Shown here in pieces: positions 7,578 through 14,200 of a stretch of 14,248 nt of DNA. The notes beneath the pieces are model-generated. The model worked only from the letters and a program-made list of their open reading frames with translations, was not told where the DNA came from and searched no databases. Made by a program: the position numbers and the translations under genes. Positions within the stretch are counted from its first letter, which is position 1; each line of letters begins with the position of its first letter. This stretch comes from Dehalococcoidia bacterium UBA2979 (GTDB taxonomy: Bacteria; Chloroflexota; Dehalococcoidia; UBA2979): assembly GCA_002348225.1 (NCBI GenBank), contig DEAP01000006.1, positions 1 through 14,248 on the forward strand. The letters run 5' to 3'.

Positions 7578-7600
7578 CGACTAAAAAGCTCCTATTTAGT
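7578..7600 (-). promoter_or_regulatory. Ribosome binding site in the loop of a short hairpin
   Basis: On the minus strand ACTAAA and TTTAGT (7600-7595 and 7585-7580) form a 6-bp stem whose 9-nt loop carries AGGAG. The rpsR stop codon TAA lies in the left arm. The AGGAG is about 11 bases from the GTG start of the SurA-like gene, longer than usual; folding of the stem could bring the two closer or make initiation depend on ribosomes finishing rpsR. The stem is AU-only except for one pair and may be unstable. Confidence 0.3.
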
Positions 7601-7913
7601 TATAGGATCGGCTTCTACCCAAATCCACACCAGCTACTCGCATGTGATCACTGGTGTAGGGTAGAAGTGCAAGATGGCGAGCTCGCTTTATCGCCAGAGT
7701 TAGCGTCCCCTGACAGCGAGAACATACTCCTAGCTTTCCTCTTGGCTCGATTGCTCCGCGCTCGCTAATGTAGCGCTTGAGTGTGTCGATGTCCTTGTAG
7801 TCTATCTGGCGACCATTCTTCCGTTTACAGAACTCACAACCCCGTGGGCGAAAGGACCGGCGGAATCCGCCGCGCTCCCCAAAATCCGAGCTTCGAGAAT
7901 CTTCTTCAGTCAT
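7596..7913 (-). CDS. rpsR: 30S ribosomal protein S18, zinc-type
   Basis: S18 binds 16S rRNA in the platform as a heterodimer with S6. The core IDYKDIDTLKRYISERGAIEPR (37-58) and AIKRARHLALLPYT (74-87) is unmistakable. Four cysteines in two CxxC pairs (C26/C29 and C64/C67) suggest the zinc-binding (C+) type of S18. I chose the ATG at 7913 because GAGG lies six bases upstream, giving 105 residues; in-frame TTG at 7934 and ATG at 7925 are weaker options. The N-terminal 20 residues and the tail after PYTSDHMR are lineage-specific. It follows the two-domain SSB gene by about 42 bp. Confidence 0.95.
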   Translation of the reverse strand: MTEEDSRSSDFGERGGFRRSFRPRGCEFCKRKNGRQIDYKDIDTLKRYISERGAIEPRGKLGVCSRCQGTLTLAIKRARHLALLPYTSDHMRVAGVDLGRSRSYN

Positions 7914-7955
7914 TTTCCACCTCATCTCATTCAACTACGCAAAGTAATTTTCGAC

Positions 7956-8870
7956 CTAAAACGGTAGATCATCCGGATCCAATGCACCTACGGGACCGAC
8001 CTCAGACGGTCCATTATTTCGAGCTGGTTCACCGCCAGTCTGTTGAGGAGTCAAATACTGTATTCTCTGGCCCTGAACCGACGTAAATACTCGCTCCTGA
8101 CCTTCATCATCAGTATATTTATACGAGCTCACATTACCCTCAACGAGCACCCTTCTACCACGCTGCAAGTACTGTGCAGCATTTTCAGCATTTCGTCTCC
8201 AAAGAGTTATACGATGCCAAGTGGTCTCATCCTCATATTCTTCGTTACGACGTACACGCCTATTCGTCGCCAGTGAGAGCTGAGTGCGTGCAACCCCATT
8301 TGCCGTGTATGACAATTCGGGATCTTGTCCCAGATTACCGATCAACATGATCGAATTCATGGATGGAATAACATCCCCTCTGGGATCCTGAACATCGAGA
8401 TGCATTTTTGTCGAATCAACTTCAGTCGGAGTATCCAACGACCATATCGAATTAGCAATCAGTTCAGTTACATATTGCCTGGATCCGTTCTCTACTTCGA
8501 AAGATCTCTGATCTAGTCTTCCTTCGACATACACTCTTTCATTCAGCGCTAGCATTTGTGCTGCCTCGCCAGCTCGATCACCGAATATGACCGTATTTAT
8601 AAATTCAGACTCTTCTCGCCTATTCCCATCCCTTGTCTGATAGTAGTGTTCTACAAGTATCCCGAGTTTTGCGACGAGCGCACCCGACTGGGTCGCAGTT
8701 AGATCTATTTCAGTCGAAACAGTACCTATAACCACCCAGTTATTAAGTGATTGATTTCCACCAAGATCGCCAGCAATATCAGACGTAGGAGTAAGATACG
8801 ACCTAGGAACTGACTGGTGACCACCGTCGGTATCAGAAAAAGAACTGTCGGCCACGTGTTCATTGGTCAT
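7956..8870 (-). CDS. ssb: Single-stranded DNA-binding protein with two OB folds
   Basis: The 304-residue product carries two SSB-type OB folds in tandem. The second (about 171-275) is canonical: MNSIMLIGNLGQDPE, TTWHRITLW with W218 and W224, and YLQRGRRVLVEG. It is followed by a short linker and the tip DPDDLPF, the docking peptide that recruits repair and replication proteins. The first (about 42-147) is diverged, starting NNWVVIGTV, with F90 where the conserved Trp normally sits, but keeping the FGDRAGEAA and ERVYVEG segments. A two-OB layout recalls Deinococcus/Thermus SSB, which works as a dimer with four OB folds. The ATG at 8870 is one base after the stop of the upstream SSB gene, with GGAG upstream inside that gene; an ATG at 8891 would overlap it. 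Confidence 0.9.
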   Translation of the reverse strand: MTNEHVADSSFSDTDGGHQSVPRSYLTPTSDIAGDLGGNQSLNNWVVIGTVSTEIDLTATQSGALVAKLGILVEHYYQTRDGNRREESEFINTVIFGDRAGEAAQMLALNERVYVEGRLDQRSFEVENGSRQYVTELIANSIWSLDTPTEVDSTKMHLDVQDPRGDVIPSMNSIMLIGNLGQDPELSYTANGVARTQLSLATNRRVRRNEEYEDETTWHRITLWRRNAENAAQYLQRGRRVLVEGNVSSYKYTDDEGQERVFTSVQGQRIQYLTPQQTGGEPARNNGPSEVGPVGALDPDDLPF

Positions 8871-8871
8871 C

Positions 8872-9261
8872 TTAGAACGGCTCCGCCCCATCACTTTCAA
8901 AAGAAGATTCTGATGGACCTGTTCCTGGGCTCGCAGATCGTGGTGATAAGAATTTCACTGATCTTGCGTACAATTCTGTCACGTAACGTAGTTCACCTTC
9001 TTGTGTCTGATACTGGCGTGTTCTGTTGGGTCCCTCACAGTAAACTCGACTGCCCTTAAATAAATACTGTTGGCACAGTTCTGCCTCACGCCCGGACACC
9101 ACCACTGAATACCACTCCGTTTGCTCCTGACTAGCCCCATCAGAATCTCGGAACCAGTAATTCACTGCTACGTTGAAAGTAGCAACCAGTGCGCCACTGG
9201 CTGAGTTTCGCATTTCAGGATCAGCCCCCAAGTGACCAATTATCTGACATTTATTTAGCAT
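8872..9261 (-). CDS. ssb: Single-stranded DNA-binding protein, single OB fold
   Basis: A 129-residue SSB-type OB-fold protein that should coat single-stranded DNA. Signatures are MLNKCQIIGHLGADPEMR (1-18), ASGALVATFNVAV (21-33), TEWYSVVVSG with the conserved W50 (48-57), QQYLFKGSRVYCEG (64-77) and RYVTELYA. The tail is short and ends in SDGAEPF, which keeps the acidic-Pro-Phe ending but not the full DDDLPF consensus, so partner binding may be weaker. The ATG at 9261 has GAAGG eight to nine bases upstream. It lies 29 bp after rpsF and one base before a second, two-domain SSB gene; the two may divide roles or form mixed complexes. Confidence 0.93.
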   Translation of the reverse strand: MLNKCQIIGHLGADPEMRNSASGALVATFNVAVNYWFRDSDGASQEQTEWYSVVVSGREAELCQQYLFKGSRVYCEGPNRTRQYQTQEGELRYVTELYARSVKFLSPRSASPGTGPSESSFESDGAEPF

Positions 9262-9290
9262 CGCGAATGACCTTCAGAATTAATGTATCG

Positions 9291-9818
9291 CTACTCATCA
9301 GCTTTCTCAACTTCTGCGGAAGCATCTATCTCCATGGGCGCTTCAATCTCTGAGGTCGCCGAAGCTTCGACTGTTTCCAATTCTCCGTCGGTGCTGACCG
9401 AATCTTCTGTATCTCCGGTTAACTCTTGATCGTCTGATTCCATATCTGATTGCCCTGCAGCTGGCGCGAATCTCGAAGGAGACACGACGCGCTCTCTAGC
9501 TCCCTGTGCTATGGAAGTCGGAGTTTTTTCGTACTCTGTTATGCCTTTCACCACTAGATGCCTCAAGATGTTCTCTTGGAGGTGTAACCATCTCTCCAAT
9601 GCAGATATCGCCTGTCCGGGGATGTCGATAGTGTAGTGAACATAGGTACCTTCAAGGACTTTTTCGATCGGATATGCCAATCTCATTCGTCCCCATATGT
9701 CTGTACTCAAGACAGCACCATGCTGAGCTATTTCCTGCTCAACTCTTGCGACTCCAGAGCCTACCTCGTCCGTACTAAGACTAGGATGAAAAATACATGT
9801 CAGTTCGTAGTTAGGCAC
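9291..9818 (-). CDS. rpsF: 30S ribosomal protein S6 with long acidic C-terminal tail
   Basis: S6 pairs with S18 on the 30S platform. The family core occupies residues 1-97, starting MPNYELTCIF and including IWGRMRLAYPIEKVLEGTYV (41-60) and ILRHLVVKG (84-92). I chose the GTG at 9818-9816 because it matches the family N-terminus and has GGAGG just upstream, although the spacing is short; an in-frame ATG at 9836 would add six Gly-rich residues and has poor spacing. The chain then runs on for about 78 residues, unstructured in appearance and very rich in Asp, Glu, Ser and Thr from residue 125 (175 residues in all, against about 95-135 usual). It heads the S6-SSB-SSB-S18 block behind a TATAAT box. 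Confidence 0.93.
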   Translation of the reverse strand: MPNYELTCIFHPSLSTDEVGSGVARVEQEIAQHGAVLSTDIWGRMRLAYPIEKVLEGTYVHYTIDIPGQAISALERWLHLQENILRHLVVKGITEYEKTPTSIAQGARERVVSPSRFAPAAGQSDMESDDQELTGDTEDSVSTDGELETVEASATSEIEAPMEIDASAEVEKADE

Positions 9819-9844
9819 ATTACCTCCGCCCACCATGGCCTTTG

Positions 9845-9881
9845 GAGATCAGTCTCTTTAACTAATCCCGATCAGCGGTTA
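9845..9881 (-). promoter_or_regulatory. Structured rpsF leader, candidate S6:S18 autoregulatory site
   Basis: Between the TATAAT box and rpsF the minus strand can form two small hairpins. The first, TAACCG-CTGAT-CGG then GATTAG and TTA (9881-9859), pairs CCG with CGG and TAA with TTA around a 6-nt bulge. The second, GAGA-CTGA-TCTC (9856-9845), lies next to it. Known S6:S18 leader motifs in front of rpsF in many bacteria also involve a CCG in or beside a bulge, so an autoregulatory binding site is plausible. The stems are short and I have not matched the published consensus. Confidence 0.3.
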
Positions 9882-9903
9882 TGTTTATTCGTCTCTCTTA
9901 TTT

Positions 9904-9909
9904 ATTATA
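9904..9909 (-). promoter_or_regulatory. Consensus -10 box upstream of rpsF
   Basis: TATAAT reads on the minus strand here, 85 bp before the rpsF GTG and just after the acyl-CoA dehydrogenase stop. No good -35 hexamer is found 16-18 bp upstream (the sequence there is close to GAGGCT or GGCTAA). It is the best promoter candidate in the window and would drive rpsF and the genes that follow at close spacing. Confidence 0.45.
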
Positions 9910-9924
9910 TCTCGTTTTGATTAC

Positions 9925-11142
9925 TTAGCCTCTCGGTAGACCTAACCCTCTGGTTGCGATGATGTTTCGCTGAATTTCACTTGTTCCAGCAGCTATCGTC
10001 GCACTGACGCTCGAGACATACGACTGCGTGAAGGATGCTTTGAGAACCGACCGTGAGTCCGTTTCATCCCACAAGTTACTGTAGAGGCCAAAAGTCTTTA
10101 CTCCTGTATTTGCCAGTCTTTGGCTGAGCTCAGAATTAAACAACTTCGAAGTAGATGCCTCATAGTTTGGGATCAATCCTCTTCCCTGCATAGAGACAAT
10201 TCGGAAAGAAAAGTTAAACATTACTTCACTTTCAATGAATCGATCAGCGACTTCATATTTCAGGTTCGGGAATTCATCAAGTCGAGATCTTTCAGAACCA
10301 TCTCCCTGTGCGTATTCGATAAGCCGACTAATAGAACGTCGTGCGGTTACCGCACCAGTAATGTTGGACCTCTCAAAATCAAGGAGAGTTGCTCCCACAT
10401 ACCAGCCTCGGTTTTCTTCACCCACCCTATTCTCAGCGGGGACTTTCACATCCTCAAAGAAAGTCTCATTGAAAACGTGTCCCCAGCCCATATCTATTAA
10501 AGGACGCACAGACAGTCCCGGAGTCTTGCCATCCATCAAAAGAAAAGATATACCCCGATGCTTTGGCGCATCTGGGTCAGTTCTTGCTAAAGCAAAAAAC
10601 CAATCTGCGTTATGCGCCCCTGAAGTCCAAATCTTCTGCCCATTCAGCGTATATTCATCGCCATCTCTGACTGCTCGAGTCTGCAGGGACGCCAAATCAG
10701 ATCCCGAGCCAGGCTCTGAATAGCCCTGTGCCCACACCACCTCACCATTGAGAATTTTCGGCAGGTGTTGTTTCTTCTGATCCTCAGTTCCATGGACGAT
10801 CAAAGTCGGACCTAGCATCGCCACTCCTGAGCCGCCAATACTTGGGGCACCTGCATCAGTCATCTCCATATTGAAAATAAACTGCTCGATCGTGGTTAAA
10901 CCAGCCCCGCCATATTCTGTTGGCCATTGTGGAGCGACCCATCCTCTATCACCCAGAGCATCCGCCCAATTTCTTGCCGGACCGGACTCAGTGTCGTCAG
11001 CTGATCGGCGATCCTCTACCCACGAGGCGTCTGAAGGGAACCCAAGTTCATCGCGCTGATAGCGCTGCGGGAGATTACCATCGATGAATTCTTTGACTTC
11101 AGTTCTAAAGTTTGCCTGCTCGGGACTATCGTTCCAATCCAT
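9925..11142 (-). CDS. Acyl-CoA dehydrogenase, FadE type
   Basis: An FAD-dependent enzyme expected to form an alpha,beta double bond in an acyl-CoA, passing electrons to an electron-transfer flavoprotein. The 405-residue chain follows the family plan: N-terminal helices (1-135), the FAD/substrate motif AQGYSEPGSGSDLASL (138-153), LNGQKIWTSGAHNADWFF (166-183), and C-terminal AGTSEIQRNIIATRGLGLPR (385-404). The glutamate that acts as base in medium-chain enzymes (YEG motif) is Ala385 here; E257 in LLDFERSN sits where long-chain and isovaleryl enzymes place their base. The C-terminal motif resembles actinobacterial and Chloroflexota FadE paralogues that act on branched, steroid-like or other unusual acyl groups. 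ATG with AAGGAG six bases upstream. It lies 83 bp after glpK. Substrate unknown. Confidence 0.93.
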   Translation of the reverse strand: MDWNDSPEQANFRTEVKEFIDGNLPQRYQRDELGFPSDASWVEDRRSADDTESGPARNWADALGDRGWVAPQWPTEYGGAGLTTIEQFIFNMEMTDAGAPSIGGSGVAMLGPTLIVHGTEDQKKQHLPKILNGEVVWAQGYSEPGSGSDLASLQTRAVRDGDEYTLNGQKIWTSGAHNADWFFALARTDPDAPKHRGISFLLMDGKTPGLSVRPLIDMGWGHVFNETFFEDVKVPAENRVGEENRGWYVGATLLDFERSNITGAVTARRSISRLIEYAQGDGSERSRLDEFPNLKYEVADRFIESEVMFNFSFRIVSMQGRGLIPNYEASTSKLFNSELSQRLANTGVKTFGLYSNLWDETDSRSVLKASFTQSYVSSVSATIAAGTSEIQRNIIATRGLGLPRG

Positions 11143-11225
11143 ACATTGCTCCTTGGCGAATCAAATCTCTTTATTAGGATCACAAGTGTAACGTAATGGA
11201 TAAAGCCACGCTACGTATTATTCAC

Positions 11226-12701
11226 TCATTTGAATTCCCGAACCGTCTTTAACGCGTGCGCCCATCGCTCCCGGGAAATTCGACGGGTCTCAGGATCAAT
11301 CTCATTTGTAAAAATAGTTCCTCCCGGTCGATTAGACATCACACCTGAATCAATAATGCCTGCCTCGACTCCGGCCATCCCTGCGACACCTCTCGCTGTA
11401 TTTTCCAGAAACTCCGCACGCAGAATCGGGATATCCAGAATATTCGCCTGAAACTGCATCAACCAATCGTTTGCTGCTGCACCTCCGTCGACACGCAGTT
11501 CAGATATCTCATAGCCGGCTCGAACAAAAGTGTCTATTACATCACTCGTCTGATGAGCAATCGCTTCGAGTCCCGCTCGTATTAAATGGAACTTATTCGT
11601 ATCACGATTAATCCCTAGAAATGCCCCTCGTACCTCTTCGTCCCAATGCGGTGAACCCAAGCCAGTGAAGCCTGGGATCATGACAACTCCTCCACTATCA
11701 TCGAGGGCAGACGCAATTTCTGCCGTTTCCGCAGCTTCTTCAAAAAATCCAAGCTGGTCTCGCAGCCACTGAACTGTCGAACCAGCAGAGAATATCGACC
11801 CCTCCAAAACATATTGCTTTTTCTGTCTTGAAGATGATGCAGCTACGGTGGTAATAATTCCGTCGAGTAACTCAGGCTGAGTGTCTCCAGCAATTGCAAG
11901 GATGAAGCTCCCAGTCCCGTAAGTATTTTTAGCCTGGCCTTGAGTGAAACAGCCATGCCCGAACAAGGCAGCCTGCTGATCGCCTGCGACTGCACGAATC
12001 GTTGCTCGCCGCCCGAGAATGCTCTCGGGTATGGAGCCAAATAAACCTCCAGAAGTTAGGACTTCCGGAAAACATTGTCTCGGTAGATCCAGTTCTCTGA
12101 GTAATTCTTCATCCCAATCCTCACTGTGAATATTCCAAACCATCGTGCGTGACGCGTTGGTCTGATCGGTAAAGTGCTTGCCTCCAGTGAGTCTCCAGAT
12201 CAACCAACTATCAACGGTCCCAAAAAGCAGTTCACCTCGATCTGCTCGGTCCTGACCGTCCGGGATTGCGTCGAGTATAAACCTCCATTTTGACGCGGAG
12301 AAATACGAGTCAATAACTAGTCCTGTTTTTTCTCTTACCACCTGCGCCAAACCTCTGACTCGTAGATCCTGACAAATATCGATTGTCTGTCTGGATTGCC
12401 AAACAATCGCTGGATACACGGGTTGACCCGTGTAAACATCCCAGACAATAGCCGTCTCCCGCTGATTAGTAATTCCCACAAGAAGTTCACCTTCGATCAG
12501 GGCATCATTTCTTGTAATGACCGATTGAGCAGTAGCGAGTACACCCTGAAAAAGTTCCTCCGGATCGTGCTCAACCCATCCCTCATGAGGGAAATATTGA
12601 GTGACAGGGATACTCTCCATGTCTACCGCGTTGAGATGCTGGTCAAAAAGAATTGCTCTTGAAGAAGTAGTACCTTGGTCGATAGCGAGTACGTGAGTCA
12701 T
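11226..12701 (-). CDS. glpK: Glycerol kinase
   Basis: Phosphorylates glycerol with ATP to glycerol 3-phosphate, feeding glycolysis and lipid synthesis. At 491 residues it has normal length for the FGGY family. Motifs: IDQGTTSSRAILFD (7-20, phosphate loop), GITNQRETAIVWD (76-88), AIVWQSRQT (98-106), DSYFSASK (131-138), DSWLIWRLTGG (164-174) and AGDQQAALFGHG (239-250), with catalytic base D241. The loop that in E. coli (GGKGGTR) binds fructose 1,6-bisphosphate is replaced by SILGRRATIR, so that allosteric inhibition is unlikely. The ATG at 12701 has no ribosome binding site (CCTCTTACT precedes it), while TATTAT (12716-12711) lies nine or ten bases upstream, so a leaderless transcript is possible. 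No glpF, glpD or glpR is in view. Confidence 0.97.
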   Translation of the reverse strand: MTHVLAIDQGTTSSRAILFDQHLNAVDMESIPVTQYFPHEGWVEHDPEELFQGVLATAQSVITRNDALIEGELLVGITNQRETAIVWDVYTGQPVYPAIVWQSRQTIDICQDLRVRGLAQVVREKTGLVIDSYFSASKWRFILDAIPDGQDRADRGELLFGTVDSWLIWRLTGGKHFTDQTNASRTMVWNIHSEDWDEELLRELDLPRQCFPEVLTSGGLFGSIPESILGRRATIRAVAGDQQAALFGHGCFTQGQAKNTYGTGSFILAIAGDTQPELLDGIITTVAASSSRQKKQYVLEGSIFSAGSTVQWLRDQLGFFEEAAETAEIASALDDSGGVVMIPGFTGLGSPHWDEEVRGAFLGINRDTNKFHLIRAGLEAIAHQTSDVIDTFVRAGYEISELRVDGGAAANDWLMQFQANILDIPILRAEFLENTARGVAGMAGVEAGIIDSGVMSNRPGGTIFTNEIDPETRRISRERWAHALKTVREFK

Positions 12702-12802
12702 AGTAAGAGGATAATAAAACCAGAGACCGATGTTTTGATAGTGATTATGAAAAATCCATCAGCGAACATGGTCATGGCGCTACTGACTTGTGGCCGGCCA
12801 TT

Positions 12803-14173
12803 TTATCGATCAGTTAGCTCGGCAGGAGTCGTCGAGATCAAATCTCTTGCTGGACCATTCCGAGGTGATTTAACCGCCTCGATTCCAAATGTCTTAGCTC
12901 GACTCGACAGTCCGATCACCACTAGCAGGGCTGCCATCAGTAGACCTAAAATGCCAAACAAAGTCGCAGCTGATATGACGTCAGCTATTCTGCCCATCGG
13001 CGCGGCACTAAGAGATAGAAAGGCCATCGAAAACATAAACAGGCTCATCACGCGACCTCTATATTCAGGGGGCGCTTCATCCATCATCATTGCCTGGTTG
13101 ACACCCATGAACGCGGTCATAGCTCCACCGGAGATGAATATAGGCATGATCACGCCAACAAAACCAAACGAGGAAAAGATCCAAATACTAGCAATACTGA
13201 GACTGCCTATGATGCCGGCAATCCACTGAATCATTGGTTTCCTATTTGATTGGGTTAACCTTGCGACCAAAATAGATCCGATTAAGCCACCTAGTCCGCC
13301 AATCGCAACCATAGCACCTGCCCAAAATTGCCAGTTTGAGTTCGCCGGCATTAGCTCACTCTCTACAAATCCCGGGAACTGTGTTTGAAGCGGCATTCCT
13401 ATGGCACCAATAATCATCATCATGATGACTAACCTTCGGATACCAGCATTTGTGAATACGAAACTCAAACCGCTTCCTATGGAACCGAACAAATTTTGAT
13501 TTGATCTCGATGTCGAATCCGAACTCAAATCTCTATCTGCTTGTCCTATCCCGGTAGGTACCAGAAGTACCGTCGCTACCGATAGCAAATAACAAAATGA
13601 GACTCCAAAGTACCCCCACTCGAACCCTACAAAACCAGCAACTAAACCACCAAGTGCTGGGCCGATCGCTCTCATCGCCGTCATTGGCATCATCGAAAGA
13701 GCTACTGCGCTCAATCTCTGCTGCTCAGGAACCGTGTCAATCATCAAAGGAGTTCGTGAAGGCATGCCAATTGAAACAAAGCTACCTTGAATTAAGCCTA
13801 TCGCAAAAAGTAGCCAGAAATTGATCAAGTCAGTGAGCACCAAAATACCAGTCACCGCGGCTATACAGACCGATGCAGCCTGGGACAGCAAAATGAGGTT
13901 CCGTTTCTCAAAGCGATCGGCCAAGGCTCCTCCGAGTAACGAAAATAAACCCAACGGAAGTCCAAAAGACAGTACCAAAAATGCGGACATCGTGAAGTTA
14001 CCAGTGAGATCCCAGGCAAGCATACCGCGTATGATTTGTTGAGCTTGCATGCCAAGCATCGCCACTGCTGAGGACAACCAGAGAAGTCTATAGTTCCGAT
14101 AAGCAAACACTTGCATCGCTATTCTTAGCGATGGTCGTTCACGATCTCCAGCCGATCTGGTATTCAGTGCCAA
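12803..14173 (-). CDS. MFS transporter, DHA3/MFS_3-like exporter
   Basis: A polytopic membrane protein of the major facilitator superfamily, by hydrophobicity about 12 helices in two halves. A central polar loop with many Ser, Asp and Arg (about residues 213-228 in this numbering) separates them. The segment FAYRNYRLLWLSSAVAMLGM before and in helix 1 and GGALADRFEKRN after helix 2 (motif A) match the DHA3/MFS_3 group of drug and siderophore exporters such as EntS. PEYRGRVMSLFMF in the second half is also typical. Energy would come from the proton gradient; the substrate cannot be told. Start uncertain: TTG at 14173 has GAGGGG nine bases upstream and gives 456 residues, GTG at 14200 has poor spacing, and ATG at 14116 has no binding site. 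It ends 101 bp before glpK. Confidence 0.88.
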   Translation of the reverse strand: MALNTRSAGDRERPSLRIAMQVFAYRNYRLLWLSSAVAMLGMQAQQIIRGMLAWDLTGNFTMSAFLVLSFGLPLGLFSLLGGALADRFEKRNLILLSQAASVCIAAVTGILVLTDLINFWLLFAIGLIQGSFVSIGMPSRTPLMIDTVPEQQRLSAVALSMMPMTAMRAIGPALGGLVAGFVGFEWGYFGVSFCYLLSVATVLLVPTGIGQADRDLSSDSTSRSNQNLFGSIGSGLSFVFTNAGIRRLVIMMMIIGAIGMPLQTQFPGFVESELMPANSNWQFWAGAMVAIGGLGGLIGSILVARLTQSNRKPMIQWIAGIIGSLSIASIWIFSSFGFVGVIMPIFISGGAMTAFMGVNQAMMMDEAPPEYRGRVMSLFMFSMAFLSLSAAPMGRIADVISAATLFGILGLLMAALLVVIGLSSRAKTFGIEAVKSPRNGPARDLISTTPAELTDR

Positions 14174-14200
14174 ACTGTAGTTCCCCTCAAAAAGTAACAC

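Noticed and set aside
10235..10723. A 162-codon open frame on the plus strand.
   Set aside because: It is antisense to the acyl-CoA dehydrogenase, with no binding site or domain.
11143..11225. A possible hairpin after glpK (ACGT and TGG/CCA pairings).
   Set aside because: The stem is interrupted and no U-tract follows, so it does not support a terminator.
12675..13229. A 184-codon open frame on the plus strand.
   Set aside because: It is antisense to the MFS transporter and the start of glpK; hydrophobic stretches mirror the membrane helices on the other strand.
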